Assembly: GCF_004804335.1 (NCBI RefSeq)
Contig: NZ_SRXY01000014.1
Coordinates: 1-60,707 of the forward strand
Origin: Pacificoceanicola onchidii
GTDB taxonomy: Bacteria > Pseudomonadota > Alphaproteobacteria > Rhodobacterales > Rhodobacteraceae
Reading direction: 5' to 3'
DNA: 60,707 bases
The position numbers and the translations under genes were made by a program. Positions 43,135-52,743 of this stretch are shown piece after piece; the stretch's first letter is position 1; the number at the start of each line of letters is the position of its first letter. The notes under the pieces are model-generated. The model was given only the letters and a program-made list of their open reading frames with translations, did not search any database and was not told where the DNA came from.

Positions 43135-45948
43135 TCAGAAGGTGATTCCAAGCCAACGCGCGTTAATCAACGCATACAACGTCACCGCGTCCGTCTGTCC
43201 TGTCGGTTCAAGCCCGACCGCGCGCTGAAACCCGCTGAGCGCGCGGCGCGTGGCCGGTCCCATCTTGCCATCCGCACTGCCGGCTGCAAAACCGACAGCG
43301 TTCAGCGCCTGCTGAATTTCCCGAATCGGCAACGGTTGGGCCCGCCCGTCCACCACGGTCTGAGGCCCGTCCGGGTCGAACTCTGCGCTCTCCCGCGCTT
43401 CGAGAAGCAGCAACCGGCCGCGGGTCCTGCGCTCTTCCGCGCTCAACTTCGGTGGCACCAGCTCACCCGCAAACAAAACCTCAAGCGCACCCGGGCTTCT
43501 CAGATATGGCAAATTGCCCCAGAGCCAGCCATCCTCCGGTCGGGCCTCCAGATCGTCCAAATGCACCGCCAGAAGTGCCCGCGCGCGCTTGTGCATCCCT
43601 TGAAGCCTTGCGCGGAAATCCAGCCCATCCTGTTCCGTCCATTTCTCGTCCCGAAAGCCGTCGATCATCTTCAGCCGCATCGCTTGTTCGACCGTTTCGG
43701 GGATCGGCGCTTCGACAAGCCCGATTACCTGCGCCCAGGCCAGCAAGAAATTCACTTCTTCAAGCTGTTTCGCCAGCTGTTCGGCCCTGGTCCTTTTGCC
43801 ATTGTCATAGGAGTCAAGGTAAAGAACCGAACTCGCATCCGGCATCCGCGACAGCAGCGCAATCAGCTTGCCGCGCGCCCAGTCGTAATCCTCTGCCTCA
43901 GCCTCTTCCAGCAACCGCAGCGCCCGTTTGCCGTCCACCGGCAAGGCTTCCCCGCGCAGGTACATGTCCGCCAGACGCACCTTGGCGTTCCGGTCTTCTT
44001 CCATAGCCTCGCGGAACAGGGCCACCGCCTTCGCCTTGTCCTCGGGCACACCCCGGCCAAGGCGATAGAGCCGCCCCAGCTCGCGCTTGCCCCAGGCGAT
44101 ATCCGCCGCTGCCGCCACTTCCAGCGCATTCACCGCCGCCTTGTACGTCTCATCATCCGAGCCAAGCTCGACGTATTTGCGCGCGTAAAGGTGCCCGATC
44201 TTGGCAAAGGCCTCCTTGTCGCCATCCTCCGCCGCTTCCTCGTAAAGCGCCAGCGCCATCTGCGGATCGCTCTTGCCGTCCTTGCGGTCGCGGAACATGT
44301 CACCAAGCAGCCGTTTGGCATCGGGGTGGCCTGCCGCATCGGCAGCGCGGTAATGCTCCTCGGCCTTGTCATAATCCTGCGGCACGCCCCAGCCATTCTG
44401 GTACAGCTGCGCCAGATTGCGGTTCGGATAGCTCTCGTACCCAAGCCCCAGCGCCCGTTCAAAGGTCTGCTTGGCCAGCGCATACTGGCCGCGGTTTCTG
44501 TATTGCGAGCCAAGGTTGTTCACCGCCCAGTCCACATCCGCCTGCGCCGCGATCTTGTACCAGGCCAGCGCCTCGTCATTGTCCTTTGGCACGCCAAATC
44601 CGTTGGCATAGAGCCAGCCGATCTTTGCCGCCCCCTCGGGATCGCCCAGATCAAAAGCCTGCCGATAAAAGGTCATCGCCTGCTTGTAATCCTGCGTCTT
44701 GCCTTGGGCATCGCGGTACATGTCACCCAGGGCCCGCGCGGCCACCGCATGGCCCAGCTTCGCCGCCCGCTCGTAGAGCCGCGCCGCTTCCTTCAGATCG
44801 GTCTCGACAGACAACCCGCCCTCATAAAGCGATGCAAGGTTGTGAAACGAAGCGGCATAGTCCCGCTCTATCCCGCGCTCAAACAGCCGCCGCGCCTCTT
44901 CGTACTGGCCATCCTTGTGATAGGCCCGCGCGAGGTTGTACCGCGCCCGGTTGTGTTTTGGCAGCATGGCCAGCGCCGCGTCACAAATGGCAATCGCGTC
45001 CGTCACCACCAGATCATTCCAATCAACCCCGTTGATCCCCGGCGGGTTGTCCGGGTTGTAGGGATGCGCGGCATAACGATCGCAGGCCTCCACCATCGAG
45101 ACCGGATCCCCGGCCACCGGGCGCGGCGGGGCCGGTTTCACAGGCACATAGTCCTGCCCCAGAATGCGCGAAAACTCCGGGCTGATCGAGGCAATCCGCG
45201 TCATCGCCGTGCCCATGTTGAAGCGCGCGCCTTCACTGGCGCCGCGCTTGTGCAGACCCACAACCGTATCGCGCCGTTCCTGGCTGACGATGAAACTGCC
45301 GGAGTTGCCCTTGTGCGTGTTGCAATCGTGCAGAACCGTCACCCCGTCCATCGGCTCATTGGCGGCAAAACAGGGCGACATGGACACATGTTTGGCGCGG
45401 GCCTTGGGGTGGCCAACGATGAACAGGGACTCGTCCGGTTCGGGGTCGGCAATGTCGAAGGTGATCGGCTGCACCCGCTCTGAGCCGTCGATCAGACGCA
45501 GCAAGGCCATGTCCAGCGGAGCGGGATGATACTCGATGGCCATGGGATCCACCCGCAGATATTCCACGTGCCGGGTGCGGTTCGGATCTTCGAAACCGGT
45601 CTGGAACACGATGCTCTTGGCCCGGTCCGGGCCGGACTGCGGCACGCAATGGGCGTTGGTCATCAGGATCGTCGGCGCAATCAGCACCGCCGTGCAGCCA
45701 CTGCGCACGTCGCGCCCGTGGTTGACGTCCAAAAACCCCGTGGCATCCGCCATCGTCCGGACCGGCCCGCGTGTATAGCGCTTGGCCGGAACAAACCCCG
45801 GCCCCAGATCGGAGCCGAGCGAGACCAGCGATTGCTGATCCGTAACCGGCACTGTGCCAAAGCCTTCGGGATCAAGCTGCATGGGCTGGCCAAAGGCCGC
45901 ACCCGCCATCAGGCTCGCGCAAACCGCGCTCAGGGCAATCGTTCTCAT
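43135..45948 (-). CDS. Secreted trypsin-like protease with Sel1 repeats and peptidoglycan-binding end
   Basis: 937 residues, with an aaggag ribosome site and a signal peptide (MRTIALSAVCASLMAGAAFG). A chymotrypsin-fold protease domain (about 60-270) has His in LMTNAHCV, Asp in PLDMALLRL and Ser in HKGNSGSFI, so the triad looks intact. About eight to ten Sel1/TPR-like repeats follow (LYEGGLSVETDLKEAARLYE type, ~300-750). The end is a PG_binding_1 domain (REIQQALNAVGFAAG...DGKMGPATRRALSGFQ). It probably sits in the periplasm on peptidoglycan and cleaves or matures partner proteins; the fibre genes lie just downstream. Confidence 0.9.
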   Translation of the reverse strand: MRTIALSAVCASLMAGAAFGQPMQLDPEGFGTVPVTDQQSLVSLGSDLGPGFVPAKRYTRGPVRTMADATGFLDVNHGRDVRSGCTAVLIAPTILMTNAHCVPQSGPDRAKSIVFQTGFEDPNRTRHVEYLRVDPMAIEYHPAPLDMALLRLIDGSERVQPITFDIADPEPDESLFIVGHPKARAKHVSMSPCFAANEPMDGVTVLHDCNTHKGNSGSFIVSQERRDTVVGLHKRGASEGARFNMGTAMTRIASISPEFSRILGQDYVPVKPAPPRPVAGDPVSMVEACDRYAAHPYNPDNPPGINGVDWNDLVVTDAIAICDAALAMLPKHNRARYNLARAYHKDGQYEEARRLFERGIERDYAASFHNLASLYEGGLSVETDLKEAARLYERAAKLGHAVAARALGDMYRDAQGKTQDYKQAMTFYRQAFDLGDPEGAAKIGWLYANGFGVPKDNDEALAWYKIAAQADVDWAVNNLGSQYRNRGQYALAKQTFERALGLGYESYPNRNLAQLYQNGWGVPQDYDKAEEHYRAADAAGHPDAKRLLGDMFRDRKDGKSDPQMALALYEEAAEDGDKEAFAKIGHLYARKYVELGSDDETYKAAVNALEVAAAADIAWGKRELGRLYRLGRGVPEDKAKAVALFREAMEEDRNAKVRLADMYLRGEALPVDGKRALRLLEEAEAEDYDWARGKLIALLSRMPDASSVLYLDSYDNGKRTRAEQLAKQLEEVNFLLAWAQVIGLVEAPIPETVEQAMRLKMIDGFRDEKWTEQDGLDFRARLQGMHKRARALLAVHLDDLEARPEDGWLWGNLPYLRSPGALEVLFAGELVPPKLSAEERRTRGRLLLLEARESAEFDPDGPQTVVDGRAQPLPIREIQQALNAVGFAAGSADGKMGPATRRALSGFQRAVGLEPTGQTDAVTLYALINARWLGITF

Positions 45949-45969
45949 GTCACTGTTCTCCTTGTTCCC

Positions 45970-46608
45970 TCAGCGCACAACCGGGATTTCGACCACCTTG
46001 TGGATGGTGATATTGTCCTCCGCGTCGCGCTCATAGGGGCAGCCCTTGCGCGACGGACGAGCGATTTCCAGCGCTTCGGCGCGCCCGATATGGGCCACGC
46101 TCGCCGCCATGTCATAAGCCGGATCAACGATCCCGGCGCACAGCGGCAGCGCCACCTTGCCCACCGGATCCCCCGCCTTGCGGCAGGGCGTGTAGGTGAT
46201 CATCAAAAGCTCCGTCGCCTGCGGCCCCGCCTCGATGCCCTCGGCCTTGTCCACCGCACGGAACGGCGCGCCGGGGGCGTCGGGACAGGTCCGCATGTCC
46301 TGATCGGTGCCACAGGGCAGCGTCACCGGCCCGGCGCTCGATTGCACCAGCGGGTAATCGTGGTTCTGCACTTCCTGCGGATCGATTGACCACAGCCGGT
46401 AGACCCCCGGCTTCTCGCCGCGCATCTTGATGCGGAAATGATCGCCATAGGCAATCCGGTCCCCGCCGGCAAAGTCGAGATAGTCGCCTTGCGCCTCCCA
46501 TGTCTCGGGATCGACGCGGTACACGTCCATATCCAGATCAATGCAGTCTTCGGAAAACGCGGCCCCGGCGCTCAGGCTCAGGCACAGGGCAGTCATCACG
46601 GTTTTCAT
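45970..46608 (-). CDS. Secreted DUF4384-like protein
   Basis: 212 residues. A signal peptide (MKTVMTALCLSLSAGAAFS) precedes a beta-rich domain with the DUF4384-like phrase GDHFRIKMRGEKPGVYRLWSIDP, an LPCGTDQD segment and several cysteines that could pair in the periplasm. The C-terminal ~60 residues form a separate small region. DUF4384 modules often accompany proteases in envelope systems and probably bind protein or glycan. It lies between two larger genes of the locus with short gaps. Family assignment is moderate. Confidence 0.65.
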   Translation of the reverse strand: MKTVMTALCLSLSAGAAFSEDCIDLDMDVYRVDPETWEAQGDYLDFAGGDRIAYGDHFRIKMRGEKPGVYRLWSIDPQEVQNHDYPLVQSSAGPVTLPCGTDQDMRTCPDAPGAPFRAVDKAEGIEAGPQATELLMITYTPCRKAGDPVGKVALPLCAGIVDPAYDMAASVAHIGRAEALEIARPSRKGCPYERDAEDNITIHKVVEIPVVR

Positions 46609-46620
46609 CTCTCGGTTCCT

Positions 46621-47961
46621 CTACATCATCTCGAATTTCAATACGGTCTTCAGGGTGCTGTCGGGATCAGCCCGCACGGCGCTGAAATCCCCCACCGGGT
46701 AGCTGCGCCGGGTTGGCCCGACCTGCTCCATCAGCCGCGCTTTCGCCGCCGCGCAATCCGCCCCGGCGCAATCGGCCACGGCGATGGTCGCCTTGCCGCT
46801 GCGGTCCGCCAGCGCGCGCACTTCGAAGTCCAGCGCCTGTGGCACGCCCGGTGTCAGCGCAAGGTCCTTCACCGGAACCTGACCGCGGTAGATCACCACA
46901 AAGGCAGTCCCCTGCCCCGCGTGATCCAGCGTCAGCCGCACGGTCTCGCCCGGCATGAACGGATTGCCCACCGGCGCGTCATAGGTCTTCTCGCCGCGCA
47001 CCAGTTGCACATCAACACTCAGCGCCCCGCTGTACACCACGGGCTCCGGCCCTGGCGCGGCATCCGCCGTCTGCTCTGCGGGTTCCGGGTCAGGCTCTGG
47101 CGCGGCATCCGCGGTCTGCTCCACCGGCTCCGGCTCCGGCGCGGGTGTCTCACCCCCGCCATCGGCCACCACTGCAGGCGGCACACGCAGCAGCGCGTCC
47201 TCTTGCGCCTGCCACTGGCCAAAGGCGAACAGAGCCACCGCTGCGCAGGCTCCCAGCGCGATCTTCGGCCATGTGAGCCAGCCCTTTGCCTCCGGCCCCT
47301 GCGTCCCACCGCCGCCGTCCCGGCCCTTCGCCCCGATCAGCCCATCCGCGAGCGCCTCGGCCAGGTTGGAGGTCTCGACAACCGTCCAGCCTCCCTCGGT
47401 CAGCGCCGCAATCAGCGCCGCCTCTTCGCCCTCATGGGTCTGCCGCGGCACCACCAGCAGCTTCTGCCGATGCTGCCCGAACAGCGCCTCACCCTCCGCC
47501 AGCACCGCCCGCAGCTTGGCCTCCAAACCGCCGACATTCTGCCCTTCGTCGTTCAGCACCAAAGCGCCCGACCCATCCGGCGTGCCGGTGGCGACAATCG
47601 CCAGATCGGTTTGGCCGTTTTCATAATCGCTCCCGAACAACTCCGGGCGCGTCGCCGCCAGCGTATCGGCGAGCATCGCCAGCATGCCGTAGCTTTCGCC
47701 CACGTAGCTGCGCCGCTCCTCTGGGTTGAACGTCACCCGAACCCCGCTGCGCTGGCTCTGCACATGCTCCGGCCAGAACGGCCGCGCGGTCATCTCGCGG
47801 AAATAGTTCACCGTCTCTTCGGTGTCCTTCGGCGCGTGGCAGTGGCGGGCAAAGCGAAAGCCGTCCTCGCCATCCTCAAGCCGGACCGTCACCCGCACCA
47901 GCGCGCTGCCGCCCGGGGCCACCACCGGAAAGGCGAAGGCTCTGTTGATCCGATCAGCCAT
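46621..47961 (-). CDS. Membrane protein with Lon-like cytoplasmic domain and DUF4384-like periplasmic domain
   Basis: 446 residues from the ATG at 47961. The N-terminal ~200 residues resemble the S5-fold proteolytic domain of Lon (VRVTVRLEDG, GESYGMLAMLADTLA, DLAIVATGTPDGSG, VGGLEAKLRAVLAEG). I do not see a secure Ser-Lys dyad, so it may be inactive. One membrane helix (WPKIALGACAAVALFAFGQW) follows. An acidic Pro/Glu repeat linker (two near-copies of PEPxPEPAEQTADAAP type) leads to a DUF4384-like domain (FMPGETVRLTLDHAGQG) with a cysteine pair. It overlaps the preceding gene by 8 bases. Confidence 0.65.
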   Translation of the reverse strand: MADRINRAFAFPVVAPGGSALVRVTVRLEDGEDGFRFARHCHAPKDTEETVNYFREMTARPFWPEHVQSQRSGVRVTFNPEERRSYVGESYGMLAMLADTLAATRPELFGSDYENGQTDLAIVATGTPDGSGALVLNDEGQNVGGLEAKLRAVLAEGEALFGQHRQKLLVVPRQTHEGEEAALIAALTEGGWTVVETSNLAEALADGLIGAKGRDGGGGTQGPEAKGWLTWPKIALGACAAVALFAFGQWQAQEDALLRVPPAVVADGGGETPAPEPEPVEQTADAAPEPDPEPAEQTADAAPGPEPVVYSGALSVDVQLVRGEKTYDAPVGNPFMPGETVRLTLDHAGQGTAFVVIYRGQVPVKDLALTPGVPQALDFEVRALADRSGKATIAVADCAGADCAAAKARLMEQVGPTRRSYPVGDFSAVRADPDSTLKTVLKFEMM

Positions 47962-48535
47962 CGCCCGTCCCCCCATCAATCGCCGTCAGCGGCACCAGCA
48001 CCAGACCATCCAGACGCAGCCCGATCGCGCGGCCTTCGGCCACCACCGCCTGCGGCCCATCCGGCAAAGACCAGAAGTCATCCAGCACCCCGTCGCGCGG
48101 CACCGCGCCGCTGATCCAGACCCGGCCCAGATCGTCGTAAAGCTCGACCTCGGCCCCCACCGGCAATTGCAGCCCGGCGGCGTCCAGAATGATCTGCCAG
48201 CCATCCCCCAGCGGCTGAATCTCGAGTATCAGCCCGGACAGCCCGTCAATGTGGATCGGCTGACGCCGCGCGGGCGAAGCTGCCCGGCGCAGATGCGGCG
48301 CTTGCGGCAGGTTCGCCACCCGGTCCAGAAGCGCGGCACGCTCGGCTTGATAAGCCTCTTCGAACATCCGCCGATTGAGCGGCGAGCCCATCAAAAGCGC
48401 CCGCGCGGTTGCGTCCATCGCCGCCTTCCCGGACAGGATCTCCTGCCAGAAGGCCACCGGTTTCACCTCGATCTCAAGGTCTTCGGTCTGGGTTTCAAAC
48501 GCTGCAACAAGCATATCGGTAAAATCCTGTGTCAT
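47954..48535 (-). CDS. Unknown soluble protein of the protease-fibre locus
   Basis: 193 residues from the ATG at 48535, which overlaps the stop of the upstream gene (ATGA). The N-terminal half is helical and acidic (DMLVAAFETQTEDLEIEVKP). The C-terminal half is a compact beta domain (LSGLILEIQPLGDGWQIILD; VELYDDLGRVWISGAV). No signal peptide or membrane segment. No family recognised. Tight overlap with both neighbours suggests a complex with the 506-residue protein and the Lon-like membrane protein. Confidence 0.7.
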   Translation of the reverse strand: MTQDFTDMLVAAFETQTEDLEIEVKPVAFWQEILSGKAAMDATARALLMGSPLNRRMFEEAYQAERAALLDRVANLPQAPHLRRAASPARRQPIHIDGLSGLILEIQPLGDGWQIILDAAGLQLPVGAEVELYDDLGRVWISGAVPRDGVLDDFWSLPDGPQAVVAEGRAIGLRLDGLVLVPLTAIDGGTGDG

Positions 48536-50052
48536 TTGGCGTCTCCTTGCGCCGCGGCGGCAAGGCTCTTGAGCCGCGCGCCGATGAATGTATGGGCGGC
48601 CACCAGATAGGGGCCAAATCCTGTGTCTTCCGGCGTCGCCCAGCTGGGTTTGCCAGACTGGTTCGTCGCGGCTTTCTTGGGAATGGACGGGTTGCTGGCG
48701 CTGAGCGCGGTCAGCCGCGCCGCCAGCCCCTTCACCATGTCCTTCCACTTCACCAAAAACGCGTTGCGCGCGCCGGGGTTGCCGTCTTTCAGCTTCGGCA
48801 GGCTGTCATGCAACAACGCCATGCCAAGCGTCTCTTCGCCGGGCAGGTCGCTGTTCAGATGCCGGGCAACCAGAACGCTTGAAGTCTTCTGTTTCGGCTC
48901 CGCCAGAAAACCGGCGCGCTCCAACTGCCGATCCTCAATCGCAGCGATCTGGTCCGAATAGCCGGCCTTCTGATAGCCCATGGCGTCGGCACGGGACTCC
49001 GCGTCAACAAAGTCAAGCAGTGTCGCATCGCCATCGTCTCCAAAGTCCGCATCCAGCGAATCCGCCTCGCCCACGAAGCTCAGGTGCCGCAGCTTGGTCC
49101 AGGGCACCGCTTTGAGCGCGTCCGGATCAAAGGCTTCTTCGCCACGCTCCGGCGGGGTCGAACCGGCCACCGCCGCATAATAAAGCTCCAGAGCCGAAAG
49201 GATGCGCAGCGGATTATGCACCGCCCCGCCGCCGCCCAGATCAACCTCCATCACAAAGGCCGCGCGGCCCCGCTTCGGCGCTTTTGACCATTCCACAGAG
49301 CGCTCCCGCGCCGTCCGCACAAGCGCAAAAGCCTGGCCCGCAAATTCTGTGTCCCGCAAAGGGCCCGGAACCTTCTGCACCCGGCGCTCTTCAAGAACCA
49401 CGGAAAGCCCGATTGCCAGATCCGCCTTGCAGAGCATGTCCAGCGCCGCGACATTGTCCGCCGCTTCCAGCGCGATGGCGCGGGCAAAGGCATCCAGCCC
49501 GCCCAGGTAATGCGGCAGATCCGCCGCCTGTGCGCCGGACACCTGAGGATACCCCAGCACGTTCAGCGCGGCAAAAACCTGCACCTTGGGGCAGGTCTGG
49601 TATTTGAAGGCGTTTCCACCAATCCGGGCCAGATCTTTTCGGCTCTCAGCCTGCAGAAACTGCGGCTTGGTGCGCAGATCCTGCGCCAGCAGCTTGCAGG
49701 CTTCCGGGATGAAAATCCCGGCGAAATCCAAAACCGCCACTTCGAAATCGGCGCGCATGTGACCTCTGAAACCGGTTCCCAGCCGCGCCAGCGTCGGGCC
49801 CGAAAATTCCCGGAACCAATCATTGGCCAGCCCGCGCCCGCCATTTTCGTCGTACATGTAGCCGCGCCATGCGGGGTCTTTCGCGCTGTCACTTGCCAGA
49901 GCTGCCTGCCGGATGCTTTCAAAACCATCCGTCACCGCTTCAAGCGCCCGCAACAGCGCCTTGCGAACCGGCACAAACCCCTCTGACCCATAGAGCAGTA
50001 TCTCGCGGATGATCTGCCCCTCCCGATCCTGACCGGGCCCAAATTCTTTCAT
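48532..50052 (-). CDS. Large unknown cytoplasmic protein of the protease-fibre locus
   Basis: 506 residues, aaggag ribosome site, no signal peptide. It is mixed alpha/beta with a largely helical N-terminal third (GQIIREILLYGSEGFVPVRK), a central region with WFREFSGPTLARLGTGFRGH and VMEVDLGGGGAVHNPLRIL, and a low-complexity lysine/serine patch near residue 460. I recognise no domain. The gene follows the OmpA-domain gene after 61 bases and overlaps the next gene. It might be a cytoplasmic regulator or assembly factor for the secreted components. Confidence 0.7.
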   Translation of the reverse strand: MKEFGPGQDREGQIIREILLYGSEGFVPVRKALLRALEAVTDGFESIRQAALASDSAKDPAWRGYMYDENGGRGLANDWFREFSGPTLARLGTGFRGHMRADFEVAVLDFAGIFIPEACKLLAQDLRTKPQFLQAESRKDLARIGGNAFKYQTCPKVQVFAALNVLGYPQVSGAQAADLPHYLGGLDAFARAIALEAADNVAALDMLCKADLAIGLSVVLEERRVQKVPGPLRDTEFAGQAFALVRTARERSVEWSKAPKRGRAAFVMEVDLGGGGAVHNPLRILSALELYYAAVAGSTPPERGEEAFDPDALKAVPWTKLRHLSFVGEADSLDADFGDDGDATLLDFVDAESRADAMGYQKAGYSDQIAAIEDRQLERAGFLAEPKQKTSSVLVARHLNSDLPGEETLGMALLHDSLPKLKDGNPGARNAFLVKWKDMVKGLAARLTALSASNPSIPKKAATNQSGKPSWATPEDTGFGPYLVAAHTFIGARLKSLAAAAQGDAK

Positions 50053-50113
50053 GACCGTACTCCTTTTTCCTCTCCCTTCGTGGTCAGGGGGAGGGTCTCA
50101 GTCAAAAACACGG

Positions 50114-51103
50114 TCACTCGTGGCGAACCTTGAAAACCTCGCAGACAACCCCCGGCGCGCCGCAGCGCGCCATGCCGGTGCTTGGCAGGTTGACCGGCTT
50201 CGGTGGGCGGCGTTTCGGCGCGATTTCCAGCCGTTCCTGCAGGCCCGCGCTCAGCCTCGGGCAGGCCGCCCGCGTGCAATCCACATGCCGCAGCCGGATT
50301 TCCTGCCACGGCGCCCGCCCGGTAAACTTGAAGTTCCGGTCATGCGGCACCCGCACGAGGCCCCCCTCGGGCAGCGGATAGGTCGCGACGGGCTCGAACC
50401 GCTTTTGCCCCGCCTCACGGATCTCCACGTGCAAGAGCCCGCCCCGGCTGGCCGAAGCGCACAGAAACACCGGCAAGCGCCGATCCACCACGTCACGCGG
50501 CAGCGCCCACCAGGCGCCGCCGTCCTCTGCCACCATCAGCCGATGCGAGAGCCTGTGCCGCTCCCGCGCGGCGATCTCCAGCGCCTCCCATTGCGCCGAT
50601 CCCACCGCGATCCGCCGGATTGTCACCCGCCGGTTGTCCGCATGATCGGGCCTTTTGGGATACAGGAGCCGCCGCTCACCATAGGCCCGCCATGCAATCC
50701 GGGCCTTGGCAATCCCGCGCCGCGTCATCGCGCTTTGCACAACCTCCGCCCTGCGCTCCGACAGGTCCATGTTGTGCGCATCACTGCCCGGCGCGCTGGC
50801 GTGGCCTTCGATCACAAATGTGTCGTGTCTGAACTCCGAATGCCCCAGCGCCCGCGCCAGCACATCCATCTGCCCAGCCGCCGCCGGGGTCAGCCGCGCC
50901 TTGTCGTTCTCGAACAGGATGTTCGGAATATCCACCGCCACCGACCCGGCACAGCCGTATTGCACCGGCGACGTGCCGAGCGCCTGCACCAACATGCCTT
51001 CCGCTTCCCCTTCGGGTTTTCCGCCAAGGCGATGCACCGATTGGGCGTAGACAGACGATCCCAGACAAACCCCGAGAACCAAAGACAGCCACAACCGGAT
51101 CAT
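50114..51103 (-). CDS. OmpA-domain envelope protein
   Basis: 329 residues with a signal peptide (MIRLWLSLVLGVCLGSSVYA). An OmpA C-terminal-like domain at about 55-165 has DIPNILFENDKARLTPAAAG, FVIEGHASAPGSDAHNMDLSERRAEVV and DHADNRRVTIRR, the peptidoglycan-binding Asp/Arg pattern. A ~165-residue beta-rich C-terminal region of unknown kind follows. No beta-barrel or lipobox is visible, so it is probably a periplasmic anchor. Its start overlaps the stop of the upstream protease-Sel1 gene (ATGA). Confidence 0.85.
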   Translation of the reverse strand: MIRLWLSLVLGVCLGSSVYAQSVHRLGGKPEGEAEGMLVQALGTSPVQYGCAGSVAVDIPNILFENDKARLTPAAAGQMDVLARALGHSEFRHDTFVIEGHASAPGSDAHNMDLSERRAEVVQSAMTRRGIAKARIAWRAYGERRLLYPKRPDHADNRRVTIRRIAVGSAQWEALEIAARERHRLSHRLMVAEDGGAWWALPRDVVDRRLPVFLCASASRGGLLHVEIREAGQKRFEPVATYPLPEGGLVRVPHDRNFKFTGRAPWQEIRLRHVDCTRAACPRLSAGLQERLEIAPKRRPPKPVNLPSTGMARCGAPGVVCEVFKVRHE

Positions 51104-52719
51104 GGGCCAAACTTCTCCAGGTTGTCGCAGCCGGTCTTGCTGCCGCCGTCACAGGCCTGCCGGAACAACGCCACCGCCCGCACCTTATCCTTCGCGATGC
51201 CCTCGCCCATGTAATACTGCCGCCCCAAACCATTGCAGCCGTTCGCATAATCTCCGTCACAGGACTTGCGATAGAGCGTTACGGCACGCGCGGGATCCTG
51301 CGGCACCCCCCGCCCCTGCGCATAAAACAAGCCGAGGTTATAGCAGCCCTTCAGATGGTTCTTGTCACAGGCCTTTTTGTAGTAACCGGCCGCCTTCTCG
51401 AGGTTCTCCGGCATGCCGCGTCCATTGGCGTGATACACCGCAAGCCCGGTACAGCCTTCCATGACACCGCCGTCACAGGCGCGTTCATAGAGCGCAGCAG
51501 CTCGCTTGAAATCCTGTGGGACCCCTTCGCCTTTCCCGAGCATCACCGCCAGGTTGCTGCAACCGGTCATGTTACCGCCGTTGCATCCCAGCGTCGAGAA
51601 AATCGCCGCTTTCTCGGCGCTCTTGCTCACCGTATCGCCGCGCCAGTAGCGCACGCCAAGCCGCGTGCAGTCGATCGCCCGGCCCTCAAGGCACTTCTTC
51701 CGGAACTCCTCTGCCTTCCCGGTCAGAACCTCCCCACCCGCTATGGCCTCAAGCGACAAGACATTGAACGTCCCGTCCGCCTTCTCCTGACAGAAATACC
51801 CCTCCGGCACCGCAATCCGCGCGCACAGCCCCTGCGTTTCCACCAAAGGCGGGGCGGAGGTCTCTTCCTCTTCCGGCTCAGGCGGGACAAATACGTCATT
51901 CAGAATCTTGCTGGCCCGGACCAAAGCCGCCATGCGGATAGCCCGGTTCACCTGCCGCCCGCCAAGCAAGGCCCCGCCCCAGAAGTGCAGCCCGACGATC
52001 TGCCCTTCGCTGGAAAACACCAGCGAGCCGGACGAGCCCGCCAGAGTGGCACAGCCATGCACCACGTCTTCGCCATCCATCGGCACTTCGTGATCGGAAC
52101 GGCAACGCCCGCGTGACAGGTGCAGCGGTTGCCCTTCGGGATGGCCAATGACCACCAAAGGCTCCCCCGGCCCCGGATCACGGATCGCAAGACCCAGCGG
52201 CTGATGCCCCTTCAACGGGCTCTCCAGCCGCAGGATCGCATAATCCAGCGTGTCTTCACTGCCCCGCTCCACCGGGGTCAGCGACACCGGATAAGCCGTC
52301 ACCACATTGCGCCGCCGCGCGTCGCGATAGTTCGGCAGAAACAATACGGAAATCGCCCGCAGCCGCCCGCTCGATTTCAAACAATGCGCATTGGTCAGAA
52401 CATAGCGCGGCGTGATCGCCGTGCCGGTGCAGGCAAGGCTGATCGGCTGGCCGTCCGCATCCTTGGCCGCCGTCATGATGTCCAGCCGCCCGGTCATCTT
52501 CGCCACCCGGTCAATCCAACCCGAGCGGATGCCCAAGGTCTCCTCGAACAGCCCCAGCCGCCGCGCCTCTTCCATGGCGTGGGACGGCAGCGCCTGCCGC
52601 TGTCCAAACCCCGGCACGCCAAAGCCACCCGGGGGCAGCTGAAACGGCCCATTGTCCTGCGCCGCAGCGCCCTGCGCCAATCCCAGCGCCATCAATCCGG
52701 CAGTCAGAAGTCTCAACAT
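51100..52719 (-). CDS. Secreted trypsin-like protease with cysteine-rich Sel1 repeats
   Basis: 539 residues, aaaggag ribosome site, signal peptide MLRLLTAGLMALGLAQGAAA. The protease domain has His in VLTNAHCL, Asp in LDYAILRL and Ser in LAGSSGSLVF. The C-terminal third has Sel1 repeats with paired cysteines (YERACDGGVMEGCTGLAVYH; YKKACDKNHLKGCYNLGLFY), as in Hcp-type secreted proteins. It is closely related in its protease part to the gene at 52744-54165, including a shared opening PPGGFGV. It probably acts in the periplasm. Confidence 0.9.
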   Translation of the reverse strand: MLRLLTAGLMALGLAQGAAAQDNGPFQLPPGGFGVPGFGQRQALPSHAMEEARRLGLFEETLGIRSGWIDRVAKMTGRLDIMTAAKDADGQPISLACTGTAITPRYVLTNAHCLKSSGRLRAISVLFLPNYRDARRRNVVTAYPVSLTPVERGSEDTLDYAILRLESPLKGHQPLGLAIRDPGPGEPLVVIGHPEGQPLHLSRGRCRSDHEVPMDGEDVVHGCATLAGSSGSLVFSSEGQIVGLHFWGGALLGGRQVNRAIRMAALVRASKILNDVFVPPEPEEEETSAPPLVETQGLCARIAVPEGYFCQEKADGTFNVLSLEAIAGGEVLTGKAEEFRKKCLEGRAIDCTRLGVRYWRGDTVSKSAEKAAIFSTLGCNGGNMTGCSNLAVMLGKGEGVPQDFKRAAALYERACDGGVMEGCTGLAVYHANGRGMPENLEKAAGYYKKACDKNHLKGCYNLGLFYAQGRGVPQDPARAVTLYRKSCDGDYANGCNGLGRQYYMGEGIAKDKVRAVALFRQACDGGSKTGCDNLEKFGP

Positions 52720-52743
52720 GGTGGGTCTCCTTTTGGGAATAGG

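Noticed and set aside
43336-45483. 715-residue open frame on the plus strand
   Set aside because: Antisense to the protease-Sel1 gene. The repetitive look comes from the Sel1 repeats on the other strand.
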